DNA of 34,488 nucleotides from Planctomycetota bacterium (GTDB taxonomy: Bacteria; Planctomycetota; Phycisphaerae; Sedimentisphaerales; Anaerobacaceae), in assembly GCA_012719085.1 (NCBI GenBank), contig JAAYBA010000369.1, positions 1 through 34,488 on the forward strand, read 5' to 3'. Of this stretch, positions 1-11,210 are shown one piece after another. Made by a program: the position numbers and the translations under genes. Below the pieces are notes generated by a model. The model worked only from the letters and a program-made list of their open reading frames with translations. It did no database searches and was not told where the DNA came from. Numbering within the stretch: the stretch's first letter is position 1; every line of letters starts with the position of its first letter.

Positions 1-111
1 CGTGGCTTCGCCGTCGTTCAGGACCCGGGCCACGGAAACGGCGGCATACGGCAGAGAAGGATCGCGCCACGTCTGGAGCGTGCCGACCAGACTCGAAAAC
101 GCCCGCCGCAA
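1..111 (-). CDS. Possible partial CDS cut by the left edge
   Basis: On the minus strand a frame is open from a TTG at 111 to the left edge (37 codons), reading MRRAFSSLVGTLQTW and onward with ordinary-looking protein composition. A GAGGGG stretch lies about 6 bases upstream of the TTG and could be a ribosome binding site. It would be the next gene downstream of the broken restriction gene on the same strand. No family can be recognised from so short a piece, and it could equally be a chance open frame in GC-rich DNA. Confidence 0.25.
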   Translation of the reverse strand, partial: MRRAFSSLVGTLQTWRDPSLPYAAVSVARVLNDGEAT

Positions 112-155
112 CGAGAACCCCTCGCGCCGCCGTCACCGCCGTAGAGGCAGATCGC

Positions 156-3100
156 TCAGGCTTGCGGCCAGGGGTAGGTGTCGGCCTTGACGACCTCGTA
201 GTTGCCGTCCAGCTCCGGCTGCATCAGGATCAGCGCCCCGATCCGCCGCACCATCTCCGTGACGTATTCCGCTTCCTCGACCTTCAGGCCCCGACCCAGC
301 AGGGCCTTCTCCCGGTAGCTCAGCCACTTCTTGACCACCTGATACCCGCCGATCCGATACTCCCACACCGCCTTCGGCACATTCGACCAATACGCATGCT
401 CATTCAAGTAGACGTCCAACATTGCATCGCCAAACGCCCGCCGCAGTGTCTCATCGTCCTGGCCCCGGACCTCGACCTTGCCGGCCCCCGGCATGCACAC
501 GCCGCCCTGGCCCGCGTGGCCCCAGCCCACCGTCACGTCCAGATGCCCCGCATGCGGGTCCAACGACCCGCCCCCGACACGACAGATCGCACCGATGTCC
601 CTCAAGCGCGAATCGATCTGGCCCGTCGTGACACCGTCAACCGCCTGTTCGGTGTCGAGCAGCGCGGCGACGCGGCGGCCCAGCGCGGCGGAATCCAGCA
701 GCGCCCGCTTCGTCGCGGGCAGCGGGATGCGCGGCCAGTCCTGGCGGATGCCGTCGGCGTTCTCGTCGAGATAGGCCGGGCTGTAGCCGATGGCCAGCGC
801 GTGCATCCAGACGAGGCCCGCCGTCCCGGCGTCGGCGTCGGGATCGCCGATGCCCAACCCGGCCAGATAGGCCCGCGCCACCGGCGAGAGGTTCGCCGTG
901 ATCGTCGCTTCAGCCGCGTAGTGGCCGAACAGGTCCGCCTGCCCGGCGTGGCCCTTCGGCTTCTCCGGCTCGAGGCGCAGGCGAAGGGCAAAACAGGCAT
1001 TGTCCGGCGTAATGAAGTGATCGTCGCTCAAATCCTTGACGAAGTAGCAGGGCACTCCCTCTGGCGAGGCCGAAGAGCGAAAGCGCGTCATGAAGAAAGC
1101 ATTCCCCTCCCAGCACTGCGCCCAGTAGGCGGGACGCGCTCGATTCCACACTCCCGGAACTGCGGAGTAGTAAGCCCATACCGTGTCATATGGGCGAATT
1201 GCATAGGGAACGATATGGTCTTGCCCGAATAATTCCTGCTGAAGTGCCTTCGCCCGGACCTGTTGCGGCACAATCCCCGAGCGTTCGACTTCTAGCCCAA
1301 AGCCCAGTGACCTATAGCCTTCCCAATCCAACGCCGGGTCGAGATAGGCTTTCATGCGTTTTGCGAGCGCGTCGCGGTCGATGTCCATCAGCGCGCCGCC
1401 GCGTTTTTCCATCAGGCCGTTGGACGGCGGCTTTTGCGCCAGTGCCACCACGGAGGGCCATTGCGGGTAGTCACCCACCAGGGAAGATGGGCGGAAGGAG
1501 TAGCGGTTTTCAGGCGTGGGGGTGGCGGTTTCGTATTTGCGGTCGAGGTGTTTGCGTTCCAGGCTGGCGAGCACATCGCGGCGCTTCGTAACGCCCCAAA
1601 AGTGCTGGAAGCGCACCACCGGCTTCTTTGACCGCTTCTCGTTGCGCACCATCAGACATATCACCGTGCCGACGCGGATGCCGACGGCGGTTTGCTCGGT
1701 GGAAAAGACGCTGGGGTCGGGCTTTCCCTCGGGCGTCAGTTTCCCTGTCTCGCGGCTATCGCCGTTCATGCAATCAATCCATATCTTGTCGAACTCGGCA
1801 AGGAGACGCTGGCGCATGACGACAAAGGAGGGGTCGCCGAGGTACGAGAAGTTGGAGATATACGAAACGATTCCCTTTCCGGTCTTGGCGATGCGTCGTT
1901 CGGCGATACGGAAGAAGCGCACGTAAAGGTCATCGAGATTGAACTTCTTGATGCCCCACCCACCTTTGTCAACGGGCGTTGTCAGGCCCTCTTTGTAGAC
2001 ATCGACAAGGCCTCCTTCTTCGGCCGGACTGGTGCCGGCGAAGGCGTTGTAGGGCGGATTGCCAAGGATGACAATGATGGGCGTTTCCTGCTTGACGTGA
2101 TCGGCCCTGTCGCGTTCCTCGGTCAGTTCCGGGAAGAGCGGCAGTTGCTTCTTCGGCTCGGTCGCCGGTTCCCACCCCGTCAGGGCGTTGGTCAGGTAGA
2201 CGCCGGCGCGTTCGTTGCCGTCGGGGTTCAGGGGGGCATCAAGCTGGCGCAGGAGCAGGCCGAGTTGCAGGTGCGAGATGACGAAGGGGGCCGGGAGGAT
2301 CTCGAAGCCGAAGACGCGCTCCATCGCCGCCTTCTTGAGCCGCTGGGCGGTCAGGGCGCTGCGGCCTTTGTCCTGCAAGGTCTTGTGGATTCGCTTGAGC
2401 GTCTCGACGAGCTAGGCGCCGGTCCCGCAACAGGGGTCGAGGATGACGACCTGCTCGTCGGCCAGACCGTCGGCGATGTTGAGCTCTTCGCGGAGCACGC
2501 GGTCGACGCGCTCGACCTGATATTGCACGATCTCCGGCGGCGTGTACCAGACGCCCAGCTCCTTGCGCAGTTCGGGGTCGTAGGCCTTGAGGAATGGCTC
2601 ATAGAAGTATTGCACCGCGTGCTCGTCCTCGAACCGACTGAAGAAGGCGGCCCGATCCACGCGGTTGAGCACGACGCCGGCGCAGTCGAGGACTTCGTCG
2701 ATGCCGAGCGGCTTGAGCCGCTTGGGCATGGCGATCTGATCGAACAGAGTGGCGATCATCGGCACATGCAGGGTCCAGGCGGTGTCGTGCCAGCGAAATT
2801 TGTACCCTGGGCGGTCGCGGTGCTCGCGGCTCCAGAGCACCCACGAGCTGAACACGCCGTAAAACAGCGTCTGCACCAGCGTCGCCCGGAAGAAGTGCTC
2901 GCCCTTGTCGCCCTCGAACTTCATTCCGAGCGCCTCTTCGAGCGCCTTTTGAGACCCTCCAGCGCGGGCAGGGCGGCCTTTTGCTCGACGCGGAACCGCG
3001 CCTCGCGGGCGTAAGAGGCGAGGAACCACGCCAGGTCCTCCGGCTCCGTCAGGGGTGCGGCGTGCAGCATCACACGCCGCAGGAATTCGGCGAGACGCGG

Positions 3101-3634
3101 GCCGTGTTCGTCGGCTGTCTTGCGCGGATGGGCAAGCATCGCATGGAAGGTGTCCTCGCTTTCGGCCAAACGGAACGATTCGAGCCGCAACGGTTTGCCG
3201 CCATCGTCGCGCCCGATGAGCACGAAGTCACGGTAGTTGGTCACGAGCACCAGGTTGTATCGCTTCCAGTACTTGGAGACCTGGGCGCTTTCGCTGCGGG
3301 CAAACGAGTCGTCGTCCCACGGCTTGCACTCGATCACGCCGCGCGAGGGCAACTGGCCTTCGATCGGCAGTGTGTCCTTGGCCCGCTGGAACTGATCGGC
3401 CGTGAACAGACCGAAATCCGGCGCCCCGGCCCCGGTGTTCTTGAGCTGGCCGACGCAACGCACACGCGGCTTGAGCTTGCTGCCGATCTCGTCCAGGAGC
3501 TTCTGCATCGCACCGTAGTAGGATTCCTCAGCCACGCCGCCGCCGCTGCGCCAGATCTCGCTCAAGTCCTTCAGGTAACTCTCAACCGGGTCCACCGCGA
3601 TCTTCCCTCTCTTCGCCTTCACAAACCGGGCCAC
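156..3634 (-). pseudogene. Disrupted type IIG/ISP-like restriction-modification enzyme
   Basis: When intact this would be a single-chain enzyme that cuts DNA and methylates adenine. The first piece (3634-2921, 237 codons) looks like an Mrr-type PD-(D/E)xK nuclease: APDFG with D73, then IECK with E102 and K104. The second piece (from about 2950 to 2412) holds the start of an N6-adenine methyltransferase, with YTPPEIVQY and motif I DPCCGTGA. The third (2411-156) has the catalytic motif GNPPY and a C-terminal specificity domain ending VWEYRIGGYQVVKKWLSYR, as in type ISP/LlaBIII-like enzymes. Two lesions break it: loss of about one A in the AAAA run at 2947-2950 (minus strand), which shifts the frame at LEGLK/KALEEALG, and an in-frame TAG at 2414-2412 directly after CCGTGA, where the family usually has Tyr. 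Reading continues in the same frame after the TAG (LVETLKRI). No helicase domain lies between nuclease and methylase, so IIG-like architecture fits better than true ISP. Sequencing or assembly error cannot be excluded. Confidence 0.85.
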
Positions 3635-3780
3635 AAACGGCCGCCTATTTTAATATCGGCAGGATTCCCCCCGCAACGCCAAGGAATTGCACGTCCGAAC
3701 CGCTGCGGGAGGCGACTGGCGGGGTGGATGTCGCTATTCCTCCGCATGGGCTGAAGCCCATCCTACGCGCTGGCTGAGAC

Positions 3781-4014
3781 GCCACCGATCACGCGGCAGC
3801 GGGGTTCCGCGTCACCGGCCACGGGCCACGAGGAACGGTCCACGCATCCACGCTCGAATCCAGTCGGGGGACGGCGTCCGCCGGAAACCGGTACCTGCGA
3901 ATCGCAGGTAGCGCATCTGGCCCGGCCCGGCCAACTCCGACGCCACCGATCGCGCGGCAGCGGGGTTCCGCGTCACGGGCCACGGGCCACGAGGAACGGT
4001 CCACGCATCCACGC
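3781..4014. repeat. Direct duplication of a 73-bp block
   Basis: A block of about 73 bp starting GCCACCGATC at 3781 recurs at 3942 with only a few mismatches (for example ACGCGG versus GCGCGG). Both copies contain GGTTCCGCGT and CGAGGAACGGTCCACGCATC. The 161-bp spacing differs from the 338-bp period further right, so this is a second level of repetition in the same array. Confidence 0.75.
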
Positions 4015-4602
4015 ATCCCGCGCGACGCAGGCCGCAGGCTGGAGGCCGTAGGCCACGCTTCTACGCTTCACGCTCGATACTTCACCCTTCAAGCTTCACA
4101 CTTCAAGCTTCACACTTCATACCGGCCCCCGCTTCTGCGGGTCCCCGTTGCCGGTTGCCAGTTCTTGGTTCCCCCGCCACGCATCGACTCATCCCGACAT
4201 GACAGGCTGCAGGCCACAGCCCACGGCACCCGCCGCCGGAACCGGTACCTGCGAATCGCAGGTAGCGCATCTGGCCCGGCTTTGATAGGACCGATCGCGC
4301 CGCGGCGCCGTTCCGCATCACGGGCCACGGGCCGCGCATCCCGCGCGCCGCAGGACGCAGGCTGGAGGCTATGGGCCGCAGGCCACGCTTTTACGCTTCA
4401 CGCTCGATACTTCACCCTTCAACCTTCACCCTTCAAGCTTCACACTTCACACCGGCCCCCGCTTCTGCGGGTCCCCGTTGCCGGTTAGACAGTTGACAGT
4501 TCGTGGTTCCCCCGCCACGCATCGACTCATCCCGACATGACAGGCTGGAGGCCGCAGCCCACGGTGCCTGCTGCCGGAATCGGTACCTGCGAATCGCAGG
4601 TA
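3892..4602. repeat. Three copies of palindrome TACCTGCGAATCGCAGGTA
   Basis: A perfect 9-bp inverted repeat with a single central base occurs at 3892-3910, 4246-4264 and 4584-4602. Each copy is followed by GCGCATCTGGCCCGGC or a one-base variant. Its exact preservation while the flanks differ suggests that the palindrome is the conserved core of the repeat, possibly a structured or protein-bound site. Confidence 0.8.
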
Positions 4603-4856
4603 GCGCATCTGGTCCGGCTTTGATAGGACCGATCGCGCCGCGGCGCCGTTCCGCATCACGGGCCACGGGCCACGCATCCCGCGCGACGCAGGACGCAGGC
4701 TGGAGGCTATGGGCCGCAGGCCGCAGGCGGGAGGGGCCCGGCCCGCCGTTCCGCATCCACACTTCACACTTCACGCTGGTCCACCCATCTACGCTTCTAC
4801 GAGCAAAGCCTGCCCCGAGGGGAGCCGAGGGGAGCGATGGGCGACGAGCGATGGCG

Positions 4857-7613
<2,757 letters not shown>

Positions 7614-7622
7614 GGCTGCCAC

Positions 7623-7649
7623 TTTATGCCCGCTGCCACCGCCTGTCAA
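7623..7649 (-). promoter_or_regulatory. Candidate polA promoter
   Basis: On the minus strand TTGACA (7649-7644) is followed after 15 bases by CATAAA (7628-7623). The -35 box is perfect, the spacer is short and the -10 box is partial. The predicted transcript would begin only a few bases before the polA ATG at 7613, so the mRNA may be nearly leaderless. Confidence 0.35.
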
Positions 7650-7695
7650 GCATCCGCCCATCCATCGCGCCATTGAATCGCTGGGGCGTGCGTCC

Positions 7696-7720
7696 CTTCG
7701 ACAGGCTCAGGGCAAGCTCC
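7696..7720. repeat. Fragment of dispersed intergenic repeat
   Basis: CTTCGACAGGCTCAGGGCAAGCTC lies in the 148-bp gap between polA and the GH5 gene. Its CTCAGGGCAAGCTC core is found inverted inside the larger element at 25529-25663, and it shares CTTCGAC with the hairpin at 11049-11145. It looks like a truncated copy of that family. Confidence 0.45.
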
Positions 7721-7761
7721 CGCCCGACATCGCTTCGTTCGCTTCAATCGCGGCCCGGGGA

Positions 7762-9000
7762 CTACCCGCCTCGGCGCTCTCTGTCCCTTCCGTCGCCGGG
7801 CTGGCTGTCGCGCAGCGAGAACTGACTCTTGATAACATCGAACAGGGGATTGTCCCGACGGACCAGGGGAGGATTCCTGCCGGCCTCTTTGGCCTGCCAG
7901 TAGGCAGCGCCCATGCCTTCGGTGCCCAGTTCGTAGTCGTAGCCGTCCCAGCCGTCCTCGCGGAAGGAATAGAACGCCCAGTGAAGGTCGTGTTCGTTCA
8001 GAATGCTGATCACATCGCGGAAGTATGCGGCGGCGCCGGGATTGCGGCGGTAGCAGCCGAACTCGCCGCAGACCACGCGGTTGATGGGAATCTCGCGTGC
8101 CCCGACCCATGCGAACAACGGCGACAGATGGCGTTCCATCTGTCGTTTGTTCCAGTTGACCTTCTTCTTGGCGTGCGGAATCCTGCCCGGATAGACGTAG
8201 GGTTTTTCCCGGCGGAAGTTCTGATGGTTGGTGAACGCGTAGGGTTCGTACATGTGGAACGCGTAGAGCACCCTGTCGTCGCGGGCCGATGGCCAATAGA
8301 CGAACGCATTGGGCTGGGCGTACCAGCCGGCATCCAGCATGATCGGTGTCTGCGAATCGACCTGGCGAATGGCCGCGATGACGGTCTCATAGAAGGCCGG
8401 CAGATCGTGCGCGGTCCCGCGATGCTTGCGATACCAGGCCTCGTAGCGCGCGACATCGCCATGCTCGGCCAGCCCCGTCTCCATCTCGGGTGTCGGCTCG
8501 TTGAGGATGTTGTAGGCGCAAACGGCCGGGTGGTCCTTCAGTCGCGCCGCCAACTCGCTCCAGAAGGCCGCTGACTGCTGCCAGTAGGCCTTGTCGTTCC
8601 ACAGACGCAAGTCACGGCGGTTGTCGTTGTTCTGTATCCAGCGATTGCCGGGCAGCCCGAGCGGCGCAACTACGACCTTGATATTGTATTTCTGGGCCCA
8701 ATCGAGGACTTCGACGAGCTTCGCCAGATCTTGCTGAACCACCCCCTGGAAGTTGTCCGCATCGCCCATGAGGAAATCACGGCCTTGCCCTTTCCACTTG
8801 TCATAGGCCAGACGGACCCAATCGACGCCGAGAGCGCGTGCCGCAGCGAACCATGCCTCGCTGGGCTCGACGTTGAAGCAATTGGCCCCCTTGCGCTGCG
8901 TGTCCCAGAAGGCCATCTTCTGTGCCGCCGCCGGCAATCCGATGAGGAGCAGCCATGTAGTCACGCCCACAACCAGCCGTCGGGTTGTCCCTGCAACCAT
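7762..9000 (-). CDS. Secreted GH5-like glycoside hydrolase
   Basis: This 412-residue protein probably cleaves beta-linked polysaccharide outside the cytoplasm; the substrate cannot be read from sequence. It has a signal peptide (VVGVTTWLLLIGLPAAAQ, residues 10-27) and a TIM-barrel-type catalytic region. The retaining GH-A pair is visible: acid/base E168 in YNILNEPTPE and nucleophile E313 in VVCGEFGCYR, with a conserved His/Tyr in AFHMYEPYAF before the second Glu. The ATG at 9000 is chosen because GGAGG lies 7 bases upstream and a signal peptide follows at once; the frame is open much further upstream but that part is not protein-like. It shares strand with polA and the unknown gene upstream, with about 100-150 bp gaps. 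Confidence 0.88.
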   Translation of the reverse strand: MVAGTTRRLVVGVTTWLLLIGLPAAAQKMAFWDTQRKGANCFNVEPSEAWFAAARALGVDWVRLAYDKWKGQGRDFLMGDADNFQGVVQQDLAKLVEVLDWAQKYNIKVVVAPLGLPGNRWIQNNDNRRDLRLWNDKAYWQQSAAFWSELAARLKDHPAVCAYNILNEPTPEMETGLAEHGDVARYEAWYRKHRGTAHDLPAFYETVIAAIRQVDSQTPIMLDAGWYAQPNAFVYWPSARDDRVLYAFHMYEPYAFTNHQNFRREKPYVYPGRIPHAKKKVNWNKRQMERHLSPLFAWVGAREIPINRVVCGEFGCYRRNPGAAAYFRDVISILNEHDLHWAFYSFREDGWDGYDYELGTEGMGAAYWQAKEAGRNPPLVRRDNPLFDVIKSQFSLRDSQPGDGRDRERRGG

Positions 9001-9097
9001 AAGTCGCCTCCATGAACGTCTCGTAGGGCGTGCCACGCACACCGATTCCATACCGGGCCATTCGACGTCGTTCGCATTCGGCCGGCCGACCGGGTTG

Positions 9098-10822
9098 TCA
9101 GTGCACGGCCTGGATGGCACCGTTCTCTGCGATGTCGACCTGGGCGCGGAGGGTCTTGGCGGATTGGAAAGCGAATTCCTGCCTGCCGCGAACGATGACC
9201 TTGTTGCGATCGGCAATCAGTTGCACCGGCTGGTCGGGGTTGCGTCGGCGAAGGATATTCGCCAGGAGGAAGGCCCTTTCCAGCCCATCGCCCCGGCCGA
9301 AGTTGGCGACCTCGTCAGGCTGGGCGAGCCGGTTGCCGTCGTAGATCGACTCCGATGGCAGACCGTCGAGCCAGGCGAGGACCTCTTCGACGGCCTTGTC
9401 GACGGCCATGTCGAGCGAGACCGGATTGCGCTCAACGGCGGCCTTGACGAACGGTCGCCAGTCGCAGGTATCCATATCGCGAAAGGCGTAGAAGGCCAGA
9501 TCGACGGTGGGATGGCTGGCCCGCATGGACTGGAGCTGTGCCATGACCTCTTCGCGGCTCTGATCGACCGACAACATGATAGGCTCGATCGTCTTGAAGT
9601 CCTTCTGCCTGCCGGGCAGGCGGGGCCGGATGCGCAGGAAATCGGCCAACAGATCAACCATCTTCTTCGCTTCCGGCACGTTGGGTTCAAGGAAACGCCC
9701 CATCGCCTCGCGGCCGGCCGGCGTCTTGAGGTCTGGTTTTTGCTTCGTGAGGAACTCATCGAGCCGGTCGCAGCGCACGCGCCCGGGAATCTCGCGGCGC
9801 ATAAAGTCCTCGTCAGAAACATCGGCGAGGAGCTTGTCGTGCGTCGCGTCGCCAATCTTGTAGGGGCTGCCGTGTTCATACCGGAAGAGCGTCTCGGCTT
9901 TGAGGAACTGCGGCTGGCCGTGACAGTCGCGACAAATCTGAAAATACTCCTGATACTCCTTGCGACATCGCAGAAAGCTGGCGAAGCTCGTGATCGTCAC
10001 CTCGTCCGACAGATACTCGCCGAGTCGGTTTGCGAAATGATCGTAGGCCTTCGGGTCGATCGTGGCGTCGTCGTAGAAGCAGTGGATGTATCCGCTCGGA
10101 TGCGCGACGATGGTCACCTGCTCGTTGCGCAGGGCCCGCTGGGCCTTGTACGAGATTTCGGTGCCGTTGAACCACATCGTCTTGGTGACGAGCCGGCGGT
10201 TGTTCGTGAGGATGCCGCCCTGCATGTCGATGAAGTTCTGCGAGTGCAGCGGCGTGAGGATCAGGTAGATGTCTTCGAGCGGGACGCCGCAGACAACGAA
10301 AGAGGCGGCCGCATAGAGCGTCGCCAGTGACACGCACTCGCCGGCCGCCTTGCCGTAGCCCGGCCTGAAGCGAAACGCGTCCATCGCCTCGACCGTCTCG
10401 GTCTTCCAGTACGGGATCACGTCGCCGTCGTACTTGTCCAAGCCGAAATGCTTGCGGATATCGACGTCGAAGTAGTACTGGTCGCCCGTGTAGCCGAACA
10501 GGGCGTTGCTGGCGGCGATCTGCTCGGGACGGATCACGTGCCGGAAACGCTCGACCTCGGTTGCCTGTTTGGTCAGGCCCCAGGTCTCCAGGTCGAGGTT
10601 GAAATCGAATTCGTCCATGATGTACTGGCGCATCCGCATCAGCCGGCGGTAGCTCGTCTTGCCGTCCAGCTTGGCGAAGCAATCGACCTGACGCCATTTC
10701 CACAGCAGCGGGCTCATGATGTTGGCCAGCACGAGGCTGTACATCAGTTCCGGAAAGACGAACACCTCCATGTCCGAAAGCGTGATCGCCGATGAATACT
10801 TCTCCAGGTCCTTCGCGTCCAT
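9098..10822 (-). CDS. Uncharacterised protein, transglutaminase-like Cys/His pattern
   Basis: I do not recognise this 574-residue protein with certainty. Near residue 163 it has GKAAGECVSLATLYAAA and 30 residues later TPLHSQNFIDMQGG, a spacing and context resembling the Cys and His of the transglutaminase/papain-like fold. FQICRDCHGQPQ contains a lone CxxCH that could bind metal. The C-terminal third looks helical and ends in a small strand-rich part (QPVQLIADRNKVIVRGRQEFAF). No signal peptide is seen with the chosen ATG at 10822, which has GGGGA about 10 bases upstream. Starts at 10915 (ATG) or 10957 (GTG) would add a hydrophobic, Arg-rich N-terminus (LLSAVVLNALIVAMG) that could be a membrane anchor; neither has a good ribosome site. 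Confidence 0.7.
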   Translation of the reverse strand: MDAKDLEKYSSAITLSDMEVFVFPELMYSLVLANIMSPLLWKWRQVDCFAKLDGKTSYRRLMRMRQYIMDEFDFNLDLETWGLTKQATEVERFRHVIRPEQIAASNALFGYTGDQYYFDVDIRKHFGLDKYDGDVIPYWKTETVEAMDAFRFRPGYGKAAGECVSLATLYAAASFVVCGVPLEDIYLILTPLHSQNFIDMQGGILTNNRRLVTKTMWFNGTEISYKAQRALRNEQVTIVAHPSGYIHCFYDDATIDPKAYDHFANRLGEYLSDEVTITSFASFLRCRKEYQEYFQICRDCHGQPQFLKAETLFRYEHGSPYKIGDATHDKLLADVSDEDFMRREIPGRVRCDRLDEFLTKQKPDLKTPAGREAMGRFLEPNVPEAKKMVDLLADFLRIRPRLPGRQKDFKTIEPIMLSVDQSREEVMAQLQSMRASHPTVDLAFYAFRDMDTCDWRPFVKAAVERNPVSLDMAVDKAVEEVLAWLDGLPSESIYDGNRLAQPDEVANFGRGDGLERAFLLANILRRRNPDQPVQLIADRNKVIVRGRQEFAFQSAKTLRAQVDIAENGAIQAVH

Positions 10823-11048
10823 CCGTTCGATTCCCCAATCCAATGCCACCGTTGCCGCCCCCCCCGCCAAGATACGTCCCGCCCGCCGCCGAAGTTTACC
10901 AGAAATCGCACCCATAGCAACTATAAGAGCATTCAGCACAACAGCAGAGAGGAGCACCGGGCGGCCAAGAATGGAAGTGTCTCAGAGGTGCCCATTCGCA
11001 GACCGAGTTCTACAGATCTTCTCAAGACGGCATACGAACAGCGACCCT

Positions 11049-11145
11049 GTCATTCCGAGCGAAGTCGAGGAATCTGGCCATGAACGGGGACATCCACAGT
11101 CTCTGGCCAGATGCTTCGACTTCGCTCCGCTCCGCTCAGCATGAC
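11049..11145. repeat. Intergenic hairpin repeat
   Basis: The gap 10823-11210 (388 bp) holds an imperfect inverted repeat. The left arm 11049-11080 begins GTCATTCCGAGCGAAGTCGA and ends TCTGGCCA. The right arm 11104-11145 is its complement, apart from a few mismatches and an extra GGAGC-type unit, and ends AGCATGAC. A related but larger copy is at 25529-25663. The rest of the gap shows no gene; a long N-terminal extension of the upstream-lying protein could use 10823-10957. Confidence 0.8.
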
Positions 11146-11210
11146 AAGTACGTGAAAGGTGCCTGTCAGGCGAAAAGAGTGACAAGACAGAGAGAGGAAA
11201 GGCGGACGAG

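Larger units (their letters stand above)
3776..4790. repeat. Tandem intergenic repeat array, unit about 338 bp
   Basis: The gene-free stretch 3635-4856 is mostly repeats. A unit of about 330-338 bp occurs at roughly 4119-4450 and again at 4449-4780: ACCGGCCCCCGCTTCTGCGG is at 4121 and 4451, CCCCCGCCACGCATCGACTC at 4171 and 4509, and the palindrome TACCTGCGAATCGCAGGTA at 4246 and 4584. A shorter, diverged relative lies at 3776-4118. Runs of short CTTCACACTTCAAG-like direct repeats sit at about 4065-4120, 4392-4450 and 4755-4775. No convincing protein is encoded. Open frames here contain repeat-derived peptides such as GPDALPAIRRYRF on the minus strand. 3635-3775 and 4791-4856 show nothing recognisable. 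Confidence 0.85.

Noticed and set aside
2947-2950. Programmed -1 frameshift in the restriction-modification gene
   Set aside because: The run has only four A residues without a classical slippery heptamer, and a second lesion (TAG at 2412-2414) would still stop translation.
3635-4856. CRISPR array
   Set aside because: Repeats are of several sizes with irregular spacing of hundreds of bases and no uniform repeat-spacer pattern; no cas gene is nearby.
9098-10822. Cytochrome c assignment from the CxxCH in the unknown 574-residue protein
   Set aside because: A single motif, no signal peptide with the preferred start and no cytochrome-like surroundings; a metal site or chance is more likely.
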